A stretch of DNA of 34,886 nucleotides from Candidatus Peregrinibacteria bacterium Greene0416_19 (GTDB lineage: Bacteria > Patescibacteriota > Gracilibacteria > Peribacterales > Peribacteraceae), in assembly GCA_007375735.1 (NCBI GenBank), contig VMEW01000019.1, forward strand, positions 1 to 34,886, read 5' to 3'. Positions 1 through 6,613 of the stretch are shown piece after piece. Each line of letters begins with the position of its first letter. Position 1 is the first letter of the stretch. The notes beneath the pieces were generated by a model. It worked only from the letters and a program-made list of their open reading frames with translations. It did not search any database and had not been told where the DNA came from. Made by a program: the position numbers and the translations under genes.

Positions 1-2
1 TG

Positions 3-95
3 AAGGAGATGGAATTTCGCTTCAATCACCGACACGAGAATTTGAGCATCCTGATGGAGAAAATCCTCAAACGAGAACAACCGGATCTAGACTAG
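3..95 (+). CDS. C-terminal end of an IS1595/ISXO2-like transposase (partial)
   Basis: The frame is open from the window edge to a TAG at 93-95 and encodes about 30 residues beginning KEMEFRFNHRHEN. The E-F-x-F-R-F-N-x-R pattern close to the C-terminus is characteristic of the DDE domain end of ISXO2/IS1595-family transposases. The catalytic residues lie outside the window, so it cannot be said whether the element is intact. The stop is only 11 nt before the next gene, and the following ~1.9 kb is AT-rich compared with the rest of the window, consistent with a transferred segment. The family call rests on a short motif only. Confidence 0.6.
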   Translation, partial: KEMEFRFNHRHENLSILMEKILKREQPDLD

Positions 96-106
96 CTCCG
101 TCGAAT

Positions 107-1549
107 ATGATCCGAAGACTAAAAAATAAAAAAAAGCACGTTGCCGTTGCATGTGGGACAGTTGCCTTTAGCGCCGTGTTGTTTCAAGGTGCTCTTTCCA
201 AAACCGCGTACAATGCGAAGATTGATTCTCTCTCGCCCGATCAAGGTCCAGTCGGAACGATAGTGACGATCATGGGTTCCGGATTTGCAACTTCATTGGA
301 CGGAATCACCGGAACAAAAGTCAAAGAGGATGTCTTGGCGCCCGGCAACTATGTTCTTATGAAGGACGAGGTGATCAAGCAACCGCTGGTATCGCCAGAT
401 GGCAAGACACTGACGTTTAAGGTTAATCTCACTTCAGCAAAGCTTATCAAGGAATGCGAGGAGAAGTTCAGCAAGAAAAAGCCGGAGCCGTGCAAACTAC
501 CATTCAAAGTTGTAAATGCCTATGGCAAGCCAAGCAACGATGTCCAATTTACTTTTACCGGCCCAACTCCCACACCAACTCCTACCCCCACACCTACTCC
601 TGAACCCACATCGCATTCTAAGGCAGTTTCTATTACCACTGCGAGTTTGCCTACGGCGACGCTCCAGATGCGATATCGCGCAGAATTAGGCACGAATGGA
701 GGTACTGCTCCGTACACATGGAGCATTAGCAACGGCGTTCTCCCCACAGGTATTACTCTTGACGCAAAGACCGGTATTATTTCCGGTCTCCTACAACACG
801 TTGTGCATACTGATGGCTCGGAGACGCTTCTTGATGGATCGGTAGCACTTCCCGGTACAGCAACAATTACCTTTGGAGTTGTTGACGCTGTTGGTTCCCG
901 CGCAACGAAAAAACTTGATATGGTCATTCAAAGCATTGTTGAACCAGGATTTGATCCGACATTTCTTTTAGTCACAAAAGGAGAAGATAAAATTGGCTGG
1001 GGTAGCCGGCTATCTCAAATCAATCTTAGTGATAGTGATTTTTTGCCTTTTACCGATGGGACATATCCTTTTTGGCTTAATGAGTTAAAAACAATGTACT
1101 ATTTGAAATATGGCAACGGCGCCCAACCCGACCATCTTAGTATTGCGATAAGTGATCTTTTCGCTCCTGAGATATTGGGCAAAGCGTTGGATGTTCAAAT
1201 TATGACCGATACAGGTCCAAAAATAGTTTATTTACCTGCTGTTCCCGCGTGTACTAATGGTCAACACCGATGGCAGTTTTACATAGCTAAAGACGGCTCA
1301 ACATATTATGAGCATAGCGACCATATCTGTGGGACCCCCGATCTTTCACCGGAAGAAGCGCTTGTGCCGCAACATCTTGCGCGCGGAGCAAGCGCTACGC
1401 CGGACCTTTCAGCGCGACCAAGCTCTCCCACAGATTTTTCTCCCAACTCAATGCGTTCAAGCATGATCCCGGGCGCCGAAATCCTCAAGATAACACCGAC
1501 CACGCCAACTGTACTTCCACCTCCACCTCCTACTCCGGGGATGCAGTAG
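107..1549 (+). CDS. Secreted IPT/TIG and putative Ig (He_PIG) domain protein, probably the N-terminal part of a broken gene
   Basis: Encodes 480 residues. A basic N-terminus followed by a hydrophobic stretch (about residues 12-30) looks like a signal peptide or anchor. Residues ~38-150 resemble an IPT/TIG domain (SLSPDQGPVGTIVTIMGSGF). A proline-threonine linker follows at ~153-168, then a putative Ig domain at ~172-275 with the G-T-A-P-Y-T-W-S...L-P-x-G-I-T-L-D...G-I-I-S-G pattern of He_PIG. The C-terminal ~200 residues are unrecognised and end in a proline-rich tract (PPPPPTPG). The stop comes directly after a G4 run; one extra G there would fuse this frame to the downstream metallopeptidase-like frame. 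It was probably once a longer extracellular adhesin-peptidase. The codon composition is AT-richer than in neighbouring genes, which suggests acquisition together with the adjacent transposase. Confidence 0.7.
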   Translation: MIRRLKNKKKHVAVACGTVAFSAVLFQGALSKTAYNAKIDSLSPDQGPVGTIVTIMGSGFATSLDGITGTKVKEDVLAPGNYVLMKDEVIKQPLVSPDGKTLTFKVNLTSAKLIKECEEKFSKKKPEPCKLPFKVVNAYGKPSNDVQFTFTGPTPTPTPTPTPTPEPTSHSKAVSITTASLPTATLQMRYRAELGTNGGTAPYTWSISNGVLPTGITLDAKTGIISGLLQHVVHTDGSETLLDGSVALPGTATITFGVVDAVGSRATKKLDMVIQSIVEPGFDPTFLLVTKGEDKIGWGSRLSQINLSDSDFLPFTDGTYPFWLNELKTMYYLKYGNGAQPDHLSIAISDLFAPEILGKALDVQIMTDTGPKIVYLPAVPACTNGQHRWQFYIAKDGSTYYEHSDHICGTPDLSPEEALVPQHLARGASATPDLSARPSSPTDFSPNSMRSSMIPGAEILKITPTTPTVLPPPPPTPGMQ

Positions 1550-1919
1550 AGATTCAAAGAGTAAGTTTACTCATCAGAAAAACCTATATCGGTCCGGATG
1601 AAGAAATTGATCAGCAAGGTATGGTCTTTGAGGCACATCCGATCGGAGTCGAGTTGATTCAAGGAGAACGTCGGTTCCAGATTGCCTCGCTGCTTCCTGA
1701 GGAGTGGCGAATTTTGGAGACCTATGCCATCTCTGCACAAGAGGGAGGAGCCTGTACTCCACCCGGCGAAGGCAAATATGTTTCCATTCCCATTTTTATG
1801 ATCCCGATGCTGATGATGGGTCAGCTCAAGATGTTCCGTACCTATCCAAAGATTTCAGCATTGCATTCCTGCTTCATGAAATCGGGCATGCGTGGTAGCA
1901 GGAGAAATTGACACCGCAT
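1550..1919 (+). pseudogene. Frameshifted and truncated zinc-metallopeptidase remnant (HEIGH motif)
   Basis: Two overlapping frames together make one plausible protein tail. The first runs from the end of the TIG protein to about 1797 and reads ...KTYIGPDEEIDQQG...GERRFQIASLLPEEWR...KYVSIPIF. The second takes over at a T5 run (about 1793-1797) and reads YDPDADDG...SIAFLLHEIGHAW, then stops at 1896-1898. HEIGH matches the HExxH zinc-binding and catalytic motif of gluzincin/metzincin peptidases. A third possible slip just after HEIGHAW would extend the frame only to a TGA at 1917-1919. The breaks lie at homopolymers, so sequencing error is an alternative to genuine decay. No third zinc ligand is visible, so the product is unlikely to be active as it stands. 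Confidence 0.6.
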
Positions 1920-1922
1920 GAT

Positions 1923-1951
1923 TTGCAGTAATAGATTAAATATGTTATAAT
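1923..1951 (+). promoter_or_regulatory. Sigma70-type promoter of the small membrane protein gene
   Basis: TTGCAG (1923-1928), a 17-nt spacer and a consensus TATAAT (1946-1951). Transcription would begin near 1958, so the ATG at 1952 lies upstream of the start site and the in-frame ATG at 1967 is the more likely start codon, with a leader of about 9 nt. Confidence 0.65.
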
Positions 1952-1966
1952 ATGGAAAATACACTC

Positions 1967-2554
1967 ATGGAGCTCCTCCGATCAGCACGGGCTTTTGCCG
2001 CGGAGCATGACGATCTGCCTGCCTTCCATGCGGGCTTCCTCGTCCTCTCGTTCTTCGTGGCTATCCTCCTCAATTTGGGAGCCTTCGCCTTTGTCATTCT
2101 CGTGCACATGGCACTCGACCTGGTGTTCTTCCGCGACGTGCAGCTGCTCAGCTGGAGCCGGGCACTGCGGGCGGTGACCAGGGAGAATCTGCCCGACATC
2201 GCGCTGTTCCTGGCGGGCCTCACCGTTGCCATCCTTCTCCATGAGCGGACGGGCATCGTCGCGCTCGGCGCCGGTCTCATGCGATCGGGGATGGAGGTGG
2301 CACGCGGTCTGTTGCTCCTCCTCCCCAAGCTCGCCATCCTGCGGCACCTGCGGTCGACGTTGCAGGACGTATCGCGGCACCTGGCGGAGTCCCGGCGCTC
2401 GGCCAACCGGCCGTGGGGGAAGGTCGAACTTGCATGGGCCTTCATTGCGGCGCTGGCATCCGTCACGCTCGCCATCGCCCCCATACTCCTGCCATTCCGG
2501 ATGGAGGGCGTGGCGGCGATTTTGGCTGATGAACTGATCCCGTGGAGACTCTGA
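1967..2554 (+). CDS. Small multi-pass membrane protein, unknown function
   Basis: 195 residues from ATG 1967; an in-frame ATG at 1952 would add five residues but lies at the -10 box. The sequence begins MELLRSARAFAAEHDDLP. It has hydrophobic segments at about residues 20-50 (GFLVLSFFVAILLNLGAFAF and beyond), ~78-92, ~110-122 and ~158-178, separated by arginine-rich loops, so three or four membrane passes are expected. No catalytic motif or family is recognised. It stands alone: upstream is the AT-rich accessory segment, downstream a large hairpin shared with the convergent TsaE-HD gene. GC content matches the chromosome, so it marks the right-hand border of the accessory segment. Confidence 0.7.
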   Translation: MELLRSARAFAAEHDDLPAFHAGFLVLSFFVAILLNLGAFAFVILVHMALDLVFFRDVQLLSWSRALRAVTRENLPDIALFLAGLTVAILLHERTGIVALGAGLMRSGMEVARGLLLLLPKLAILRHLRSTLQDVSRHLAESRRSANRPWGKVELAWAFIAALASVTLAIAPILLPFRMEGVAAILADELIPWRL

Positions 2555-2558
2555 AAGG

Positions 2559-2657
2559 AGGAAGACGAAGAAGACGAGGAGTACGAGGAAGACGAAGATA
2601 CCCTCATTGCCTCGCGCGAAGCGCGCTCTTCGTACTCCTCGTCTTCTTCGTCTTCCT
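2559..2657. terminator. 28-bp perfect inverted repeat between convergent genes
   Basis: The left arm at 2559-2586 (purine-rich, units of GAAGAC/GACGAG) is the exact reverse complement of the right arm at 2630-2657. The 43-nt loop holds a smaller GCGC-GAA-GCGC hairpin and a second partial copy of the purine repeat. The arms nearly touch the stop codons of both flanking genes (2552-2554 and 2660-2662), so it would act in both directions. There is no long T-tract on either side, so simple intrinsic termination is not certain. Confidence 0.6.
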
Positions 2658-2659
2658 CT

Positions 2660-3670
2660 TTAGGCTCCAAACAGCTCCCGTTCCACCGCTTGTGCTTCTG
2701 CGAACCACGCGTCATGCAGAGACGCCGTCTTGCTGTTCCCGTAACGGGCGCGGAAATCGGCGAAGCGTTCGTCGAGCGTGACGATACGATCGATGATCAC
2801 GCGCTTGTCGGCGTAGAAGAGGAGTCTCTGCTCGACCGTCTGCCTCTCCGGGGACGGAAGGGCGAGGCCGTGCACCTCCACGATCCGCCCGAGCTCCGGG
2901 TACCCCCGGTCCCGCAGGAAGGCCGCGCATGCCGGTTCATGCTTGAGGCCGGGATACCGCTCCCGCCACCGTGCCCAGGTCTCCTTCTGCTGTTCCCCAT
3001 CCACGTATCCGTTCGGTTCCGCCCCCGGGCGGAAGTCCAGAAACCGAAACAGATCGTGCACTTCCGCTGCCCGGGCGAGTGCGTGGGGACGGACGAGGAC
3101 GCCGTGCTGGAGGAGCCGCTCAGCGAGGGTCGCGGCCAAGGCCGCCACAACATCGCAGTGGCGGCGGACGTGCACAGGCAGCATCACTTCCTCGCGCCAT
3201 TCGTCCATCGTCTTGCGGGCGGGAAGCGGGATATCATCGAAGACCGCAGTGAGGCGCCGCCCCGCTCTCTCGTCACGGAGTGAGATGGCGATCGTGCTCC
3301 CGGCAGGTGGATGGGAGAGGCGAGGTGCCCACTCGATGCAGCGAATGCCCGTCTGGTCATCGCTCGCGCCGACCAGCTCTGCGGCCTGATCCGTCCGCAG
3401 ACGGTAGAGGTCGAGATGCAGGAGCTCTCGACCGGCGGCCGGACCTGCCCCAATCACGTAGCGCTGTTCCAGCGCGAAGGTGGGGCTCACGACCGGCTCG
3501 CCGATGTGGAGCCCCTGCGCGAAGCCCTGGAGGAAGGTGGTCTTGCCGGCACCCACGTCGCCGGCAAGCAGCACCGTCACCGGAAACCGATACAGTGTCC
3601 TGGCAAGAGAGCGCCCGACCGCACCTGTTATTTCGGCGGATGGAAGCCACATATTGCAGGTATCAATCAT
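2660..3670 (-). CDS. tsaE: TsaE (YjeE) tRNA t6A ATPase fused to a C-terminal HD-like domain
   Basis: 336 residues, about twice the usual ~150 of TsaE. Residues 1-150 are TsaE, the ATPase of the TsaBDE complex that makes N6-threonylcarbamoyl-adenosine on tRNA. They show Walker A GDVGAGKTT (37-45), the SPTF loop (62-65), HLDLYR (85-90) and the conserved EW (113-114). From about 160 there is a second helical module with the spacing of an HD phosphohydrolase: H171 in HVRRHCD, the H205-D206 doublet in AAEVHDLF, and D288 in FYADKRV. The join is in frame with no stop or internal start. The gene is divergent from the M23 peptidase gene and convergent with the membrane protein gene. The TsaE assignment is secure; the HD assignment rests on motif spacing. 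The start could alternatively be the Met at residue 7. Confidence 0.85.
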   Translation of the reverse strand: MIDTCNMWLPSAEITGAVGRSLARTLYRFPVTVLLAGDVGAGKTTFLQGFAQGLHIGEPVVSPTFALEQRYVIGAGPAAGRELLHLDLYRLRTDQAAELVGASDDQTGIRCIEWAPRLSHPPAGSTIAISLRDERAGRRLTAVFDDIPLPARKTMDEWREEVMLPVHVRRHCDVVAALAATLAERLLQHGVLVRPHALARAAEVHDLFRFLDFRPGAEPNGYVDGEQQKETWARWRERYPGLKHEPACAAFLRDRGYPELGRIVEVHGLALPSPERQTVEQRLLFYADKRVIIDRIVTLDERFADFRARYGNSKTASLHDAWFAEAQAVERELFGA

Positions 3671-3698
3671 TGACTAAAATGAACAAAAATGATAATAT
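3670..3698 (+). promoter_or_regulatory. Promoter of the M23 peptidase gene (divergent region)
   Basis: TTGACT (3670-3675), then TAATAT (3693-3698, spacer 17) or GATAAT (3691-3696, spacer 15). Transcription would start near 3705, which rules out the in-frame ATG at 3679 and supports ATG 3718. On the other strand, TATTAT overlapping 3692-3697 could serve the divergent tsaE fusion gene. Confidence 0.5.
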
Positions 3699-3717
3699 AT
3701 ACAAGTATAAAACATAC

Positions 3718-5172
3718 ATGACATTCGACGCACCCCGACGGGCGGGATTCTCGGCGAAGCGCATCCAGAAGCGCAAACAGCCGCATCCCAAGCACTACCT
3801 GAAGCAGCGGGTGACGTTCTGGGTGGCGGTGCTGTCGCTCTTCGCATTCGTGACGGGGAACATGGTGGGACGACTCGGCTGGTACGGATTCTGGGCATCC
3901 GTCATGGGCAAAGAGGATGATAGCCTCATCGTGTATTCCGGCACAGAGCCGCCAGTGCGGGAAGTGCCTGATGACACCCAGTGGTCACTGTCGTACGGCG
4001 GTGACAGTGGCGCGCACACCTTCAGCGAAGTGCCGCGCGACCTGCGCCGCTCGCTCCCGGCATACGTGCCCGCCGCGGCACGTGACCCGGAGGACGACTC
4101 CCTACGGCTGGTGTACTCCGTTGACCACCTGGGACGCTACAGCAGCACGGATGGCGGAGGGGAGGGGAGTCATGCCGGCATCGACATCCGATTGCCAACG
4201 GGCACGCCGGTGTATGCGGTGATGAATGGCGTTGTTGAAAAGTCGGGAAATGACCCGGCCGGTTTCGGCATCTACGTGCTCCTGCGTCATCCGAACGTGC
4301 CCGACCCGGATCGGCCGACGAGGATGACGACGCTCTACTCGCACTATGCCCACTTGAGTGCCGCTCTCGTGACGAACGGTCAGGTGGTGAGGCATGGCGA
4401 TCAGATCGCCGCCTCCGGCAGGAGCGGCAACGCCTCCGGTCCGCACCTGCACTTCCAGATCGACCGAAACGACGCCCCGTGGCACCCGTACTGGCCGTTC
4501 AGCAGCGCCGACATGCGGGAAGCGAATCTGAGCTTCAGCCAGGCCATCGATGCCGGTCTCAAGCGGGAGAATGGAGTCCGGTACCTGGTGAATCCCATGC
4601 TCTACGTCCAGGCCAACTATGCGCCGGTGCAGATCGCCGATGCGTCGATTGCCTCGTCCGTCCATTCCAGGAAGAGAGTGCCGACGAGGCAGGAACGAAT
4701 GGAATCGCGTCTGGCGCGTCTGAAGACGGAGGCGCCACGGGTTGCCGTGCTCGATCCCGTCCCAGTGCTGCCGGCATCCGATCCGACACTTCCGGTCGCG
4801 CCATCTTCATCGTCTGTTTCCTCTCCCTCCTCTGTCACCTCTGCTTCCTCCGTCGCCCCCGCGTTCCGTCAGATCAGCCGCGTGGAGTTCGAAATGGCCG
4901 CGTCGTTCAAGTCCCGCTCGGCGTTCCCGGTCAAGATTCGTCTGTTTGACTCCGAGGGACGTCCGATCACGAATCCGGACATTGCCGACCTCCCGCTCCT
5001 GCCGGCCTTCGGTCAGGCCGAGTTCCGTCCCGCGGTCCTGAAAGCGGCGGATTTCAGGACAGACGGAACGGCGGATATCGACGTGAAGCCGCTGTCGTAC
5101 CAGACGCTGGTGTTCATGGTCGGGAATTACCAGAGCCCGCCGGTGCGGTACGCGGGGATGAGGCAGAAATGA
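3718..5172 (+). CDS. Membrane-anchored M23 (LytM/NlpD-type) peptidase
   Basis: 484 residues from ATG 3718. The frame is open further upstream, but that stretch lies antisense to tsaE and upstream of the promoter. After a basic N-terminus there is one membrane segment (about residues 32-50), so the bulk is extracytoplasmic. The M23 domain (~130-250) has every zinc/catalytic element: HAGID (H152, D156), YSHYAHLS (H212 region) and GPHLHF (H243, H245). An active peptidoglycan endopeptidase, rather than a degenerate LytM regulator, is therefore expected. A Ser/Pro/Val-rich low-complexity linker (~360-382) leads to a C-terminal ~100-residue beta-rich domain of unknown type, possibly for wall binding. 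It converges on the NIF3-like gene with a 4-nt gap. Confidence 0.85.
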   Translation: MTFDAPRRAGFSAKRIQKRKQPHPKHYLKQRVTFWVAVLSLFAFVTGNMVGRLGWYGFWASVMGKEDDSLIVYSGTEPPVREVPDDTQWSLSYGGDSGAHTFSEVPRDLRRSLPAYVPAAARDPEDDSLRLVYSVDHLGRYSSTDGGGEGSHAGIDIRLPTGTPVYAVMNGVVEKSGNDPAGFGIYVLLRHPNVPDPDRPTRMTTLYSHYAHLSAALVTNGQVVRHGDQIAASGRSGNASGPHLHFQIDRNDAPWHPYWPFSSADMREANLSFSQAIDAGLKRENGVRYLVNPMLYVQANYAPVQIADASIASSVHSRKRVPTRQERMESRLARLKTEAPRVAVLDPVPVLPASDPTLPVAPSSSSVSSPSSVTSASSVAPAFRQISRVEFEMAASFKSRSAFPVKIRLFDSEGRPITNPDIADLPLLPAFGQAEFRPAVLKAADFRTDGTADIDVKPLSYQTLVFMVGNYQSPPVRYAGMRQK

Positions 5173-5176
5173 GCCA

Positions 5177-5515
5177 TCACCGTGATCGATCATCGACCAT
5201 CTGCAGCAGATGGATCGCCGGTTCCTGGTACGGGTGGACCTTCTTCACCGCCTGCAGAATGGTTCGGAGTGATTGCTTGTCCGATGGAACAATAACCTCG
5301 ATACGTTCCTCTTCCACTTCCTCGGTATTTCCGACTGATCCAATAGCCGGATTGGCTCCCTCAAGCGGCCGGAACCTCCCCGTACCGCGGACGGAGAATG
5401 AGCAGCTGTCGTAGCGGCCGATCTTGCCCGCTCCGGCATCGGCGAGCGCCTTGCGGACGACGTCGGCATGGGTGACCGGGGTGTAGACGATGAGGTGGTA
5501 GAACGGGAATTGCAT
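5177..5515 (-). CDS. NIF3/YqfO PII-CutA-like small domain protein
   Basis: 112 residues resembling the roughly 100-residue PII/CutA-like domain that is inserted in YqfO-type NIF3 proteins and also occurs alone. Visible signatures are FYHLIVYTP at the N-terminus, GAGKIGRYDSCSFSVRGTGRF (split by a turn), the P-A-I-G...E-E-x-R-I-E-V-I-V-P core strand, and VKKVHPYQEPAIHL near the C-terminus. The stand-alone form has no established biochemical role; trimeric CutA-like assembly and metal or ligand binding are inferred. It lies 12 nt after the glycosyltransferase gene on the same strand, so the two are probably co-transcribed. The Arg/Ser-rich C-terminus is short. Confidence 0.75.
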   Translation of the reverse strand: MQFPFYHLIVYTPVTHADVVRKALADAGAGKIGRYDSCSFSVRGTGRFRPLEGANPAIGSVGNTEEVEEERIEVIVPSDKQSLRTILQAVKKVHPYQEPAIHLLQMVDDRSR

Positions 5516-5527
5516 GGCAGTCCTTGA

Positions 5528-6577
5528 TCAGTGCCTTGTCGGCGATGAATAGAACGATAAACCCACCATCACCATGAAGAGGAGAACTGCCGATACAAAC
5601 TTCTGGAACGTATCCATGAAGAGTGCAGTGACGCCGAACGCGAGGCCGATGGAGGCGGTGAGAAGGATGATCTGTCGGGGGGACCATCCTTTCGCGAGCA
5701 GCCGGTTGTGCAGATGCTCGTTCTTATCCCGGTCACTGCGAAAAGGGGAGCGCCCTTTCGCCATCCGTCGCGTGATGACGAGGAAGAGGTCGATGAGAGG
5801 CACGCCGAGCGCCAGGAAGGCAGTCGCCACTTTTCCGCCAGAATAGATGGTGAGTACGCCGATCATGAGTCCGAAGAACATGGCGCCGCTGTCGCCGAGC
5901 ACCACCTTCGGCGGCGGGAAATCGAACAGGAGCGAGCCGGCGGCGATGCCGGCGAGGAGGAAGGCGATGGCTGCGAGCCCCGGCTGGTTGACGCGCATGC
6001 TGAGCGAGAGGAGGCCGATGGTGACGAATGCGAGCGTGGAGATGGTCGTCACCTGTCCGGGGATGCCGTCGAACCAGTTCAGGGCGTTGATGGTCAGGCC
6101 GAGCCAGATGACCGTGAAGAGTCCGCTGAGCAGCGGGAGCGGCCCGAAGAACGGGGTGAGGATGGTCGTCCGGTCGAGCGACAGGACGCTCATGCCGAGA
6201 AGTCCTTCCAGCGGATTGGTGAGTGAGTAGATGCGCGTGCCGCTGACGAAAATGATGACGGCGACCAGGATGTGGATGCTCAGCCGCAGGAGCGGCGGAA
6301 GAGGATGGCGGTCATCGGCGCTGCAGGCGATCGCCAGCAGCGCCGTGGCGATAATCAGGCCGGTGGCCTGCATCGATTTTGGCTCCAGAAACGGAAAAAA
6401 TAGAAAAAAAACCAGTACGGCGATGATGCCGGTGGGGTACGGGAGCTGGGGGCGGTCAAGACCGTACCGGTTCGGAAAATCAAGGAGTCCCAGCCGCGGG
6501 AACACCCGTCGGGCTACCAGATGCAGTGTGAGTGTCACTGCAAATGCGAGCAGGGGAGTGGTCGAGAGGGGAGTCAT
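5528..6577 (-). CDS. Glycosyltransferase family 4, MraY/WecA-like polyprenyl-phosphate sugar-1-phosphate transferase
   Basis: 349 residues with about ten hydrophobic segments. It carries the signature motifs of the polyprenyl-phosphate N-acetylhexosamine-1-phosphate transferase superfamily: the D88-D89 pair on a cytoplasmic loop, N164-A-L-N-W-F-D170-G (the Mg-binding NxxNxxDG motif), GDSG at 228-231, and the HLHNRL loop (288-293) typical of WecA/TagO-like enzymes. It should transfer a sugar-1-phosphate from a UDP-sugar to undecaprenyl phosphate at the inner membrane face, starting a cell-envelope glycan. The HLH loop and the lack of MraY-specific features favour WecA/TagO over MraY. It is divergent from pgk across 36 bp that hold promoters for both. 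Confidence 0.85.
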   Translation of the reverse strand: MTPLSTTPLLAFAVTLTLHLVARRVFPRLGLLDFPNRYGLDRPQLPYPTGIIAVLVFFLFFPFLEPKSMQATGLIIATALLAIACSADDRHPLPPLLRLSIHILVAVIIFVSGTRIYSLTNPLEGLLGMSVLSLDRTTILTPFFGPLPLLSGLFTVIWLGLTINALNWFDGIPGQVTTISTLAFVTIGLLSLSMRVNQPGLAAIAFLLAGIAAGSLLFDFPPPKVVLGDSGAMFFGLMIGVLTIYSGGKVATAFLALGVPLIDLFLVITRRMAKGRSPFRSDRDKNEHLHNRLLAKGWSPRQIILLTASIGLAFGVTALFMDTFQKFVSAVLLFMVMVGLSFYSSPTRH

Positions 6578-6586
6578 TGGTGTAGT

Positions 6587-6592
6587 AGTCTA
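6587..6592 (-). promoter_or_regulatory. -10 box of the glycosyltransferase gene
   Basis: TAGACT on the minus strand, 9 nt before the ATG at 6577, which predicts a leaderless or nearly leaderless transcript. It lies back to back with the pgk promoter. Confidence 0.45.
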
Positions 6593-6601
6593 CTGATGGA
6601 G

Positions 6602-6607
6602 TAGAAT
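6602..6607 (+). promoter_or_regulatory. -10 box of pgk
   Basis: TAGAAT, 6 nt before the ATG at 6614, so the mRNA should begin at or near the start codon. No Shine-Dalgarno sequence fits between. A weak TTGGTG at 6577-6582 could be the -35. Confidence 0.5.
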
Positions 6608-6613
6608 CGCGTC

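Noticed and set aside
3280..3717. N-terminal extension of the M23 peptidase
   Set aside because: This part is antisense to tsaE, Arg/Pro-rich, and lies upstream of the likely promoter; the real protein begins at ATG 3718.
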